64,000 nucleotides of DNA from Paenibacillus sp. MZ04-78.2 (GTDB lineage Bacteria; Bacillota; Bacilli; Paenibacillales; NBRC-103111). A program made the position numbers and the translations under genes. The stretch spans positions 1-64,000 of the forward strand of contig NZ_JANAVJ010000022.1 of assembly GCF_024213375.1 (NCBI RefSeq). Reading direction: 5' to 3'. Below, piece after piece: positions 33,313 to 55,500 of the stretch (its first letter is position 1; each line of letters opens with the position of its first letter). Below the pieces are notes generated by a model. It saw only the letters and a list, made by a program, of their open reading frames with translations. It was not told where the DNA came from and made no database searches.

Positions 33313-34476
33313 TTATTTTACTATAAACAATTTTTCCTTTCGTAATGCGCTCATGAATTCTGGTCCTACATTTAGGTTCTCCTGTACTAGTTGATGGGGT
33401 GTAAGCGCCATCCACTGATTTAGCGAAACATCTTCAAAGCGGTCACTCTTAAACATCTCCAATACCCACACGGTTTGATTACCGGTATTCTGAATATAGT
33501 GACCAAATGCAAACGGTACATATCCAACATCCCCAGCACGATAATCGAAAGTACGAGCCGTACCATTGGGTGCTAAAACCGTCATACGTGCCGTACCTGA
33601 GATATAATATTGCCATTCGTCGTTGTTTGGATGCCAATGCATTTCTCTCATTGCACCCGGTTTGATTTCCAATAACGATGCGGCAATTTGAGCGGAAATA
33701 GGAAAGTTGGTTGAATCCGCTATACGCACGGTACTCCCGCCCGGAGTTACAATCGGCTCTTGTGCAAGTAGTCGATGTGTAAAGGTTTTTGGGACCGTAC
33801 CTTGTGGGTCTGCTACCTGTTGACTTTCGAGTGGACCGGGAACGTTTGCTTGAAAAATGTATCGCTGATGGTTCGGGATATGGGCGAAAACGTTTGTTGG
33901 AACACCAAAATTCGCCGATAGTACATCCTGTGGCGTATGTGCGAACCAATCGGAGATGGATAAAGTATTGAGGTCAGAGAATTTACCGTCAGGAAAGACG
34001 AGCAAAAACTCACAACCTTCTTCTAACCCTTGAATAGAATGCGGAATTCCGGGAGGGAAGTACCATAGGTCGCCTACAGCAATATCAGCAATGAAGTTCC
34101 TTCCGTTCTGGTCAACTGCTGTAATGCGTGCTCGCCCCACAAGCATGATTGCCCATTCCGCTTGCTGATGCCAATGTAACTCACGTATACCGCCCGGAGT
34201 CAGAGCCATATTCACCCCCGCAATCGTGGTTGCTATCGGCAACTCTCTAACCGTCACTTCCCGCGACCAGCCGCCTTGATTTAACTGCATATGAGAGTCA
34301 GAGAAAGAGAACTTCAGATTGGGCAACGACCCAGCATCGGTGACGGGCGGAACTAACATGTCAGGGTTCTCAAGGTCTCGCATAACGTCCCGTGGACCAA
34401 AATCCCACCAACCAGCACCATCATTCCTTATCGGCTGCGGTATATATCCATTCCGTTTTTCGATTTCCATAATCAT
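33313..34476 (-). CDS. oxdC: oxalate decarboxylase-like bicupin with altered lid
   Basis: The 387-residue protein aligns by eye along its whole length with Bacillus OxdC, which converts oxalate to formate and CO2 with two manganese-cupin sites. N-terminal cupin: Arg98, His101, His103, Glu107 and His146. C-terminal cupin: His280, His282, Glu287, His326, and Glu340 equivalent to OxdC Glu333. The flexible lid over the N-terminal site, SENST in OxdC with the catalytic acid Glu162, reads SDLNT here (residues 167-171), so the acid is Asp and the next residue Leu. Lid changes are known to shift OxdC towards oxalate oxidase activity, so the reaction may be oxidation or a different substrate may be used. 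GAGGGG precedes the ATG. There is no signal peptide. The gene is AT-richer than the operons to the left. Confidence 0.9.
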   Translation of the reverse strand: MIMEIEKRNGYIPQPIRNDGAGWWDFGPRDVMRDLENPDMLVPPVTDAGSLPNLKFSFSDSHMQLNQGGWSREVTVRELPIATTIAGVNMALTPGGIRELHWHQQAEWAIMLVGRARITAVDQNGRNFIADIAVGDLWYFPPGIPHSIQGLEEGCEFLLVFPDGKFSDLNTLSISDWFAHTPQDVLSANFGVPTNVFAHIPNHQRYIFQANVPGPLESQQVADPQGTVPKTFTHRLLAQEPIVTPGGSTVRIADSTNFPISAQIAASLLEIKPGAMREMHWHPNNDEWQYYISGTARMTVLAPNGTARTFDYRAGDVGYVPFAFGHYIQNTGNQTVWVLEMFKSDRFEDVSLNQWMALTPHQLVQENLNVGPEFMSALRKEKLFIVK

Positions 34477-34662
34477 TTACACCCCTCGTTCTATACCCTA
34501 CATACAAGCGCCTAGTATAAGTTATGAATAGAATGTCCACTTAGAACGGGCAGTTTAGTGCAGTATGGAGCCTTAGTAAATCGTATTGGCAATGTGCAGG
34601 AAAAAGCTAAATAAAGGAAGAATATTTATATTGGGAAATATATGATTCGAGAGGATGTTAAA

Positions 34663-35508
34663 ATGACAAAAATGATAATTGAAGAAACTTTACATTCCGC
34701 TTGTTACGACCAAAATAAAGATTTGGTTCAAAAACTTTTGATTAAAGTTAAGCCAAGTATGCTCAATAAAAAACTTACTGACTATTCAAATCCAATTCAA
34801 GGGACTCCGCTACAAATTTGTTGCAAAAACGGGAATCTGGATATTGTGAAACTTTTAGTTGAAGCAGGAGCAGACAAGGAAATTAAAGATGTTGGAAGAA
34901 AATCGCCTTTATCAATTGCTATTACTATCAACCACTATGATATAACCAAATACTTAATTGAAGTTGGAGCAGACATCCATTCTAAAGGTCCTAACAATCT
35001 TCAACCAATTCATTTTGCATGTGCTCACGGAAGTAGGAAGATCATTGAATTGCTACTATCCCGGGGCGTCGATATAAATCTAGTCGATAGTCTAAAAAGC
35101 TCTCTGCTTGATTTTACGACGAATCTTAATGGAGGGAATTTAGAAGCGACTAAAACACTAGTAGAAAACGGAATCGATACAAAGTATTTTTCAACAGCGT
35201 TTAAGTGGGCTTGTTGGAGAAACAATCTCAAAATTGCTGAATATTTATTAGCGAATGGGGCGGATTATAAAAAAGAGACAACCCCTAAATCAGAGTTGTT
35301 GTTTTGGATTTGCGGTTTAGGATATAAGGAGATCGTTCAACTATTATTAGAACTAGGCGTTGACTTTAAAACAAAGGTGAAATTTAAAGGTAAAATGCTA
35401 TCTTATAATGGAAGTCCTCTGGACAGAGCTATTGACACAAATCAAATCGAAATCGTAAATCTGATTCATTCTAACCCTGAGGGAGATTGTAAACCGCCTG
35501 CTCTATAG
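34663..35508 (+). CDS. ankyrin-repeat protein
   Basis: The 281-residue protein has about six ankyrin repeats of about 33 residues with the typical G-TPLQIC-KNGNLDIVKLLVEAGADKE pattern (residues 45-80), continued by PLSIAI-NHYDITKYLIEVGADIHSKG, QPIHFACAHGSRKIIELLLSRGVDIN and degenerate copies to the end. Such repeats bind partner proteins; no enzymatic domain or signal peptide is present. The ATG at 34663 is chosen for the GAGAGGA eight bases before; an in-frame ATG at 34642 adds seven residues. The sequence is AT-rich (Lys, Ile and Asn codons ending in A or T), unlike the operons to the left, which suggests recent transfer. It has its own terminator. Confidence 0.88.
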   Translation: MTKMIIEETLHSACYDQNKDLVQKLLIKVKPSMLNKKLTDYSNPIQGTPLQICCKNGNLDIVKLLVEAGADKEIKDVGRKSPLSIAITINHYDITKYLIEVGADIHSKGPNNLQPIHFACAHGSRKIIELLLSRGVDINLVDSLKSSLLDFTTNLNGGNLEATKTLVENGIDTKYFSTAFKWACWRNNLKIAEYLLANGADYKKETTPKSELLFWICGLGYKEIVQLLLELGVDFKTKVKFKGKMLSYNGSPLDRAIDTNQIEIVNLIHSNPEGDCKPPAL

Positions 35509-35540
35509 TAGTAATAAAACTTATTGTCGTCGGAGAGAGA

Positions 35541-35566
35541 AAAAGTCCCTTAAGAGGGACTTTTTT
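35541..35566 (+). terminator. terminator of the ankyrin gene
   Basis: AAAAGTCCC pairs with GGGACTTTT across a six-base loop and ends in six T. Confidence 0.92.
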
Positions 35567-35662
35567 AATTTGTGTTTTGTTGACGAAGAATCATCCGGAA
35601 GTGAAGTATCCTACTAAAGTCATAGGAATTTAAAAAAATGTCGGCGACTGTTATATTATGGT

Positions 35663-36073
35663 ATGATATGGCTAGCAATCATGGATGGAATGGAGAGGAA
35701 TAGGTCCGGAGTTGTAGGGGATGGTTGGGTAGACGACACTTATCTTTCCGTAGCAGTTAAAAACAACACTTCTAAAGTTGTAAAAAAATATGTAGTCGGT
35801 TGGCTGGGATATGATAAGAACGGTTATCCGGTAAAAAGCGGATGGCTTTCTCCGGATTTTCTGAAGCAAGGCAATTCGGAAGAAAATATACAGCCTGGTA
35901 AAACCGGCGGTGGAGACAGCGGTTGGCGGCTGACAGGAGGATTCAATAAAGGAACGGATGCGGTTACGTTTAAGGCCAGTGTGAAGGAAGTTGAGTATTA
36001 CGACGGTTCCAAGTGGGAGAATCCGTATTACCCGTATTGGGTAGAGGAGTATAAGGAGAAGCCTATACAGTAG
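35663..36073 (+). CDS. orphan C-terminal domain resembling DUF5780, probably a remnant
   Basis: The 136-residue frame is dominated by one domain (about residues 25-130: SVAVKNNTSKVVKKYVVGWLGYD, LSPDFLKQG, GWRLTGGF and VKEVEYYDGSKWENPYY), which resembles the DUF5780 module found at the end of longer Bacillus membrane or secreted proteins. The first 15 residues (MIWLAIMDGMERNR) do not look like a native N terminus and no ribosome binding site precedes the ATG, so it is probably the surviving 3' end of a larger gene. A terminator follows. The family call is from memory of the pattern and is tentative. Confidence 0.5.
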   Translation: MIWLAIMDGMERNRSGVVGDGWVDDTYLSVAVKNNTSKVVKKYVVGWLGYDKNGYPVKSGWLSPDFLKQGNSEENIQPGKTGGGDSGWRLTGGFNKGTDAVTFKASVKEVEYYDGSKWENPYYPYWVEEYKEKPIQ

Positions 36074-36086
36074 GCATAGTTGCGGG

Positions 36087-36122
36087 AGTGTTGATGTTAG
36101 CAGCATCAGCACTTCTTTTTTA
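36087..36122 (+). terminator. terminator upstream of the lipopeptide cluster
   Basis: AGTGTTGATG pairs with CATCAGCACT (one T-G pair) around a seven-base loop, followed by TCTTTTTTA. It isolates the lipopeptide promoter from upstream transcription. Confidence 0.82.
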
Positions 36123-36189
36123 TATAAACTTTATTTCACTAAAGGAGTACATAACTATTGAATTTTCTGTGACATACATAGTTTTATAT

Positions 36190-36218
36190 TCGACAGCGAC
36201 ACAATAATTTGTTATTAT
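36190..36218 (+). promoter_or_regulatory. predicted promoter of the iturin-type operon
   Basis: TCGACA (36190-36195) and TATTAT (36213-36218) are separated by 17 bp, a good sigma-A fit, 76 bp before the first gene. A second TATACT at 36221-36226 could serve as an alternative -10. The 170 bp between the upstream terminator and ituD are strongly AT-rich, as is usual for AbrB- or DegU-type control in Bacillus lipopeptide operons, but no specific operator is recognisable. Confidence 0.55.
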
Positions 36219-36293
36219 GTTATACTATATTGGAATTTAAAGTAATTTAATGTATATAAATAGATTTTCTGTACAAATAACAGGAGGTGTGCA

Positions 36294-37496
36294 ATGAAGG
36301 GACTCGCCTTTGTTTTTCCCGGACAAGGATCTCAGGTCGTTGGAATGGGTCGAAGCTTCTGGAATGATTTCACAATAGCAAAGAGGTTGTTTGAAGAAGC
36401 AAGCGATGCGATTCATTTGGACGTAAAAAAACTGTGTTGGGATAGTCCCATACATGAACTCACGCAAACCCAGAATGCGCAGCCTGCAATATTAACCGTA
36501 AGTGTCATTGCTTATCAAGTATACTTACAGGAAATAGGCGAAAAACCACATTATGCAGCGGGACATAGCGTGGGAGAGTACGCAGCACTTGTTTGTGCCG
36601 GCGTCATTCCCTTTCAAGATGCCGTCAGGCTGGTCAGACAACGGGGAGTTTTGATGCAGCATGCCGATCCGCAGCAGGTTGGAACCATGGTCGCCGTTAC
36701 GGATATTCCTGCTCAAGCTTTGCGGAAGATATGTGCTGAAATTTCCACCGATCATTATCCCGTAGACATTGCCTGCTTGAATTCCGAACGGCAGCATGTT
36801 GTAGCGGGTCACCGGCAAGCCGTTGGGCATGTCGTCAAGCAAGCGGAACGATTAGGGGCCAAGCACACTCACTTGAATGTGAGCGCCGCTTTCCATAGCC
36901 CCATGATGATCCCGGCAGCCGAACAATTCCCGGACCACCTGCAATCATTAACCTTTGCGGATGCCGAGTGGCCGATCATTTCCAATGTCACGGCTGCCCC
37001 GTATCAAAGCGGAAACTCGGTCGCAGAACACTTGCAGCAGCAATTGACGATGCCCGTCAGATGGCTGGAATCCATGAACTACATGCTGGGACATGGCATC
37101 CTCGAGATCATCGAAATGGGTCCCAAGAACGTACTCAGCACGCTCATAAGAAAAATAACTACCCACGCTGCAGCCTACTCCCTAAGTCAGCCCTCCGATT
37201 TGCTGTCGCTGTCGAATTCATTTGAAAGGCAAAAAACGCTCATCCGGTTGCGTAAAAAAATCTTTCAGGATCTGACGGTAAAATCCATCATCGCCCGAAA
37301 TTATAACGAGGATACGAACGCGTACTCCCAACGGGTTACCCCATTATTTGCTCAATTAAAGCTGGCCGCAGAGCGAATCAACACCAATGACATGGAATGC
37401 TCGGAAGAAGAACTGGATCAGTCGATCCGGATTTGCAAATTGATTTTGGAAGCCAAACAAGCACCGCCCCAAGAAGCAGCAAATTTGCGCTCTTAA
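36294..37496 (+). CDS. ituD: malonyl-CoA transacylase of the iturin-type cluster
   Basis: The 400-residue protein is a malonyl-CoA:ACP acyltransferase (FabD fold) with FVFPGQGSQ at the N terminus, the nucleophile serine in GHSVGEYAAL, and the catalytic histidine in AAFHSPMM. It loads malonate onto the acyl carrier of the following megasynthase, which has a ketosynthase but no acyltransferase of its own (trans-AT logic). Beyond the catalytic part (about 290 residues) there is a C-terminal extension of about 110 residues, as in FenF/ItuD of mycosubtilin and iturin operons, which are also about 400 residues. It is the first gene of the operon, 32 bp before ituA, with AGGAGGT before the ATG. Position and length identify it more surely than sequence alone. 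Confidence 0.93.
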   Translation: MKGLAFVFPGQGSQVVGMGRSFWNDFTIAKRLFEEASDAIHLDVKKLCWDSPIHELTQTQNAQPAILTVSVIAYQVYLQEIGEKPHYAAGHSVGEYAALVCAGVIPFQDAVRLVRQRGVLMQHADPQQVGTMVAVTDIPAQALRKICAEISTDHYPVDIACLNSERQHVVAGHRQAVGHVVKQAERLGAKHTHLNVSAAFHSPMMIPAAEQFPDHLQSLTFADAEWPIISNVTAAPYQSGNSVAEHLQQQLTMPVRWLESMNYMLGHGILEIIEMGPKNVLSTLIRKITTHAAAYSLSQPSDLLSLSNSFERQKTLIRLRKKIFQDLTVKSIIARNYNEDTNAYSQRVTPLFAQLKLAAERINTNDMECSEEELDQSIRICKLILEAKQAPPQEAANLRS

Positions 37497-37507
37497 GTAC
37501 ATCTTAA

Positions 37508-49534
<12,027 letters not shown>

Positions 49535-49595
49535 CCAAATGAACAAGGCCGGACCAGCATCACGGTTTAGATCCTTAGCAGAGTGAGGTGCTCGC

Positions 49596-52500
49596 ATGTC
49601 GGGGAATACCAGTCAAGAAGAGTATTGGGTGAACGTGTTTGACGAAGAAGATCGGTTAAGCGTGCTTCCACCCTTTAAAGCAGCGGACTCCGTATCATGG
49701 AACCGTGAAGCCTACCGGGAAGAGTGTTGGAACGGCTCTTTATCTCAAGCGGTATCGAAGCGAATAACGGACTTGGCCAATGGCTCGGAGATGGCTGTTT
49801 ATTTACTTGTCGCAGCAGGGATGCAGTGTTTATTATCCCACTATACCGATAGGTCGAGCGTCATTGTGGGCATTCCGACAACCACGAAGAAGAAGGGCAG
49901 CTCCTCGGTAATTAATCCCATCGTTCCTTTCAAGCATGTGCTGAACAGCGGGAGCACGTTCTCGGCGTTGTTTACCCAGTTAAAGGAAGGGGTGGCTCAG
50001 GTGCTCAGGCATCAGAACGTTCCCTTTCCCAAAATGGTTCAGCACTTAGATATGCTGTACCCGGATGAGCATACCCCGTTATTTCCAATCGTCATTTCGC
50101 TAAATGAACTGCATGGTTTCACGTTTAAAGAAGAAATTTTCGCCGACACGCTATTTCATTTTGATTTGGAAAACAACAGCTTGAATGTGAAGGTCTATTA
50201 TAACGGCAGTCTCTATGACAGGCCCTACCTGGAGCAAGTCGTGGCGCATCTTGACCGGATGCTCGCCGCAGCTTTGTTCCAGCCGAATGCTCCGCTTCAC
50301 GGAATCGAGATGCTGCGCGAAGCGGAGAAACAACAAATATTATTTCATTTTAACGATACGGCCGTCGATTTTTCCGAAAGCCGAACGACGTTTCAACTCT
50401 TCGAAGAGCAAGTGAAGCGGACACCGAATCATACGGCCGTTAAGCTTGGAAGCCAGCAGCTGACCTACCGCGAATTGGATACGAAAGCCAATCAACTGGC
50501 AAGAATACTCCGAAATTACGGGGTCCAGCCCGATACGCTGGTAGCGATCATGACGGAGCGTTCGCTGGAGATGGTCGTCGCCATGCTCGCGGTCTGGAAA
50601 GCGGGCGGAGCTTATGTGCCTCTGGACCCTCAGTATCCGCAAGAGCGGCTTCAGCATATGCTGCAGGTTGCCAAGGCTGGTCTTCTCTTGGTTCAAGGCG
50701 ATGTAGAAGGCGATCTCCGCTTTGCGGGAACCGTACTCGATTTGAACGACGAAGCATCGTATCATCCGGACGGAAGTGCATTGCTGCCCATTGCGCAGCA
50801 TCATCATTTGGCCTATGTCATCTATACCTCCGGTACGACAGGGAAGCCGAAAGGGGTCATGATCGAGCATAGCGGGATTGCGAACGCGCTCCAATGGAAG
50901 AAAGCTTTGTTCCATTTTCCCGAGCAGGATCGTGTGCTTGTATTGTATCCTTATGTATTCGATGCTTTCATCTTAAATTTCTTCGGTCCGTTGGTATCGG
51001 GCGCTACGTTGTATCTTCTTCCTGAAGAAGAGAACAAAGACCTTTTCGCCATTCAAAAGGTGTTGACCGAGGAGAAAATTACTCGGTTCACAACTTCGCC
51101 ACGCTTGCTAAGCGCGATGATAGCACAAATGAAAGCGGAAGACCTCCGTTACGTTCAACATGTGGTCGTCGGCGGAGAACAGCTTGAACCGGCCACGGTT
51201 GAAAGGCTGTTTGCTTTGCGGCCGCAGATTCGGCTCATTAATGAATATGGCCCGACGGAAAATAGCGTCATCACGACGTTTCACCCCGTTCACACCGTCC
51301 ATGAGCGGATTACCATCGGTAAGCCGGTGGCCAATAACCAGGTCTATATCCTGGGAACCCACGGGCATATCCAGCCGATTGGCGTGCCGGGAGAGCTGTT
51401 CGTGGCAGGAGCGGGGGTAGCTCGCGGTTATCTTCACCAGCCGGAGCTAACGAAGCAAAAATTTGTTCCGCATCTGCTGGCGAACGGGCAGACCATGTAT
51501 CAAACAGGGGATAGCGCCCGTTGGCTGCCGAACGGTACGATCGAATATTTGGGCCGAATCGACCAGCAGGTGAAAATTCGCGGTTTCCGCATCGAACTTG
51601 GCGACGTGGAGACGGCGCTGCTCAGTCTGGATGCGGTTCATGAGGCGGTTGTCACTACGCGAAAGGACAAGGACGGGGCCGATCAATTGGTCGCCTATTA
51701 TACCGGGGAGTTTAACGGGACGGTAAGTCAGTTTCGAGACCTGCTCTCGCATAAATTACCCGATTACATGATTCCTTCCGTCTTTATTCATCTGGAGCAA
51801 ATCCCGCTTACGACCAATGGGAAGCTGGATAGGAAAGCTTTGCCGGATGCCGAAGACAAAACACGCGCTGAAAGGGAATACGTAGCGCCTCGCAACGAGG
51901 TGGAGGAGCTGCTCAGCTCCATTTGGCAAACGGTGCTTGGCGCGGAAAAGATCGGAATTCAGGATAGTTTCTTTGACTTCGGAGGGGATTCCATTAAATC
52001 GCTTCAGGTCTCCTCGCGGTTGTATCAAGCCGGCTACAAAGTAGACATGAAATATATGTTTAACTATCCTACCATCGCTGAGCTAAGCCCATGGATCGAA
52101 CCGGTCAGCCGAATAGCCGAGCAAGGGGAAGTCAAGGGAAGCACGAGGTTCAGCCCGATTCAGCACTGGTTTTTTGAACAAAAAATGCCGAATTTCCACC
52201 ATTATAATCAGGCGGTGATGATCCATTCGCCTCACGGCTTTCAAGAAGCTCCGCTTCGGTCGGCTCTGAGCGAGATCGCCAAGCATCACGATGCGCTGCG
52301 GATGATCGTAGAAGAGCAGTCGGGCGGTTACAGCGCCCGTATTGCCGCTATTGACGAGAGCAAGCTGTTTGAGCTTGAGATCGTGTCTTGTCAAGAAGAC
52401 ACCGATCCGGGCCATGTAATCGAAAGCCACGCGAACCGAATTCAAAGCAGCATCGATGTAAGTCGCGGGCCTTTACTGAAAGTCGGTTTGTTCCGGTGTG

Positions 52501-55500
52501 CGGACGGGGATCATTTGCTTTTTGTCGTTCATCATCTGGTGATTGACGGCGTGTCTTGGAGAATTCTTTTAGAGGACTTTGCCAGCGGTTATGAGCAAGC
52601 CGTACAGGGTCAGTCGATCCGGCTTCCGCAGAAAACCGATTCTTTCTCGTTCTGGGCAGAGCAAGTAGAGCAATATGCATCGGGCACCGCGATAGAGCAG
52701 GAGCTGGCTTATTGGGTGGAGCTCGCAGGTGAGCCGATCCGGGCATTGCCCAAAGACTACGATCACCCAACCTCCTTCGTGGAGGATAGCGACGTTATTA
52801 CGGTTCAGTGGACTCAGGAAGAAACCGAGAGGTTGCTCATGCAAGCGAACCGGGCCTACAACACGGAAATGAACGATCTGCTGCTTACCTCGCTTGGACG
52901 GGCTGTTCATCTTTGGACCGGAATGGAAAAAATGGCGGTGAATCTGGAAGGGCATGGACGGGAGCCGATACTGCCGGATTTGGATATTAGTCGCACGGTG
53001 GGCTGGTTTACGAGTCAATACCCCGTCATCCTGCATATCGAGGCTGGAAAATCGCTGCCGCAGCATATTAAATCCGTGAAGGAAACGCTCAGGCGGGTCC
53101 CTGCGAAAGGCATGAATTACGGTATCTTGAAGCAGGTGTCCGGGCGCTCCGAAGCGGGCCTCCTGCATATGGAACCGGATATCAGCTTTAATTACTTGGG
53201 CCAGTTTGACCAGTCCTTCGAAGATCATGCTTACCAGCTGTCGCCCTATTCATCAGGGTCCTCGATGAACGGACAACAAAGGAGAACGGCAGCCCTGGAG
53301 CTAAACGGCATGATTGCCGAAGGAGTATTGACTCTGTCGCTTAGTTACAGCCGCAAGCAGTACAACTCATCGTCCATCGAACAATTCGCCCAGCTGCTGA
53401 GAGACAGTTTGCAGCAAATCGTTACGCATTGCGTAGACCAGCCGCATAGCTCGCTGACACCAAGCGATGTTTTATTGAAAGATATTACGATCGACGAATT
53501 GGATCAGTTATTGGAGCAAACGCGTGAATTCGGCATAGCCGAACAGATTTATCCTCTGACCCCCATGCAGAAAGGCATGTTATTTCACAGTCTGCTTGAT
53601 CCAAGCTCAGCGGCTTATTTTCAGCAAACCCGATTTGATCTGAACGGATGGCTGGACATCCAACGATTTACCGAGAGCTTGGAGGCTTTAGCGCAAAAGT
53701 ATGAGATTTTTCGCACCAATTTCTACAGAGGCTGGAAGGATCAGCCTTTGCAAATGGTTTGGAAAGACAAAAAAATCGGCTTGTCCAGCGTAGATTTGCG
53801 CGAGATGGACGAGACCGGGCAAGAACGATCGGTCCGCGAATACGCCCGGCAAGATCGGCTGCGGGGATTTGATTTGGCTAAGGACGCCTTAATGCGCGTT
53901 TCGATTCTTCACATGTCCGATACCCGTTATCATTTCATATGGAGCTTTCATCATATCTTGATGGATGGCTGGTGCCTACCTCTGATTACGGAGGAAATTT
54001 TTGGTGATTATTTTGCGCGGATGCAGCAGAAGCAGCTCCCGCCGTCACGCCTAACTCCTTACCGAGTGTACATGGAGTGGCTTGACGAGCAAAATGAGGA
54101 AGAGGCCCGGCGCTACTGGGATCAATATTTGGACGCTTACAGCGAACAAACGCTTCTGCCGAAAGACGGTCAGCCGGCCGAAGATGAACCTTACCTGCCG
54201 GAGCAAGTAACAGGCGTCATCGACGCGGAGCTTGCCTTGCGGTTGAAAGAGAGTGCCAGTAGGCATCATGTCACCCTGAATACCTTGCTGCAGACGGCGT
54301 GGGGAGTTCTGCTGCACACCTATAATTCCAGCCAGGACGCCGTATTCGGCAGCGTTGTGTCGGGCAGGCCGGCGGCCATTCCGAACGTGGAAACGATGAT
54401 CGGTTTATTTATCAATACGATTCCTGTACGAATACAAGGGGAGGCCAGTATCACGTTTGCCGAGCTTATGAGAAGAACGCAGGAGAAAGCCATCGCCTCC
54501 CAACATTATGAAACCTACCCTTTGTACGAAATTCAAGCCCGCACGATCCAGAAGCAGCATTTAATTACGCACCTGATGGTTTTCGAAAATTATCCGGTCG
54601 GCCAGTACATGGAAAGCATCGGAGGCGAATACGGTTCGCCGATCGAGATTTCCAAGGTACAAATGGAAGAACAGACCAATTATGATTTGAATGTGATCGT
54701 TATCCCGGGGGAAACCATCAGATTACAATTCACTTACAATGCCAGGGTATACAACCGGGCTACCATTGAGCGAATGCAAGGGCATTTGCTGCACATTTTG
54801 CAGCAGGTCGCAAGGGATGCGGATGTTCGGGTGAGCGAGCTGGACATCTTAACAGACCAAGAACGAACAACGCTTCTTCATACCTGGAACGACACGGCAG
54901 CGGAGTTCCCGCAGGCTCTGGTTTATCGATTGTTTGAAGCGCAGTCGCTGCAAACGCCGGATCGTCCGGCGGTTATCGCTCACGGACAGCAGCTCACGTA
55001 CGTACAGCTCAACGAGCGGGCCAACCAACTGGCCCGGCATGTAAGAGCTCGAAGCGGACAAGCGAATCCGTTCGTTGCTGTCATTAGCGAACATAGTATT
55101 GAACTGGTGATCGGAATTTTGGCCGTTCTCAAAGCCGGCGGCGCGTACGTGCCCATCGATCCCGACTACCCGGAGGACCGTATCCGCTACATGCTGGACG
55201 ATTCCAAAGCCTGCTTAGTCCTTACGCAGTCCCATCTCCGGCGAAAGTTTGACTTTGAAGGAATGACCGTGCTGCTGGATGAGGAAAGCTCATACGACCA
55301 AGATTGCTCGAACCTTGAAGAGGTCGGCGGAGCGAATGATTTGGCTTATATGATCTACACCTCCGGTTCCACCGGAAAACCGAAGGGAGTACTCATTGAG
55401 CACCGGGGCTTGACGAATTATATCTGGTGGGCGAGAGAGGTTTATGTCAAGGGCGAGCCAACTAATTTTCCGCTGTACTCATCGATTTCCTTCGACCTGA

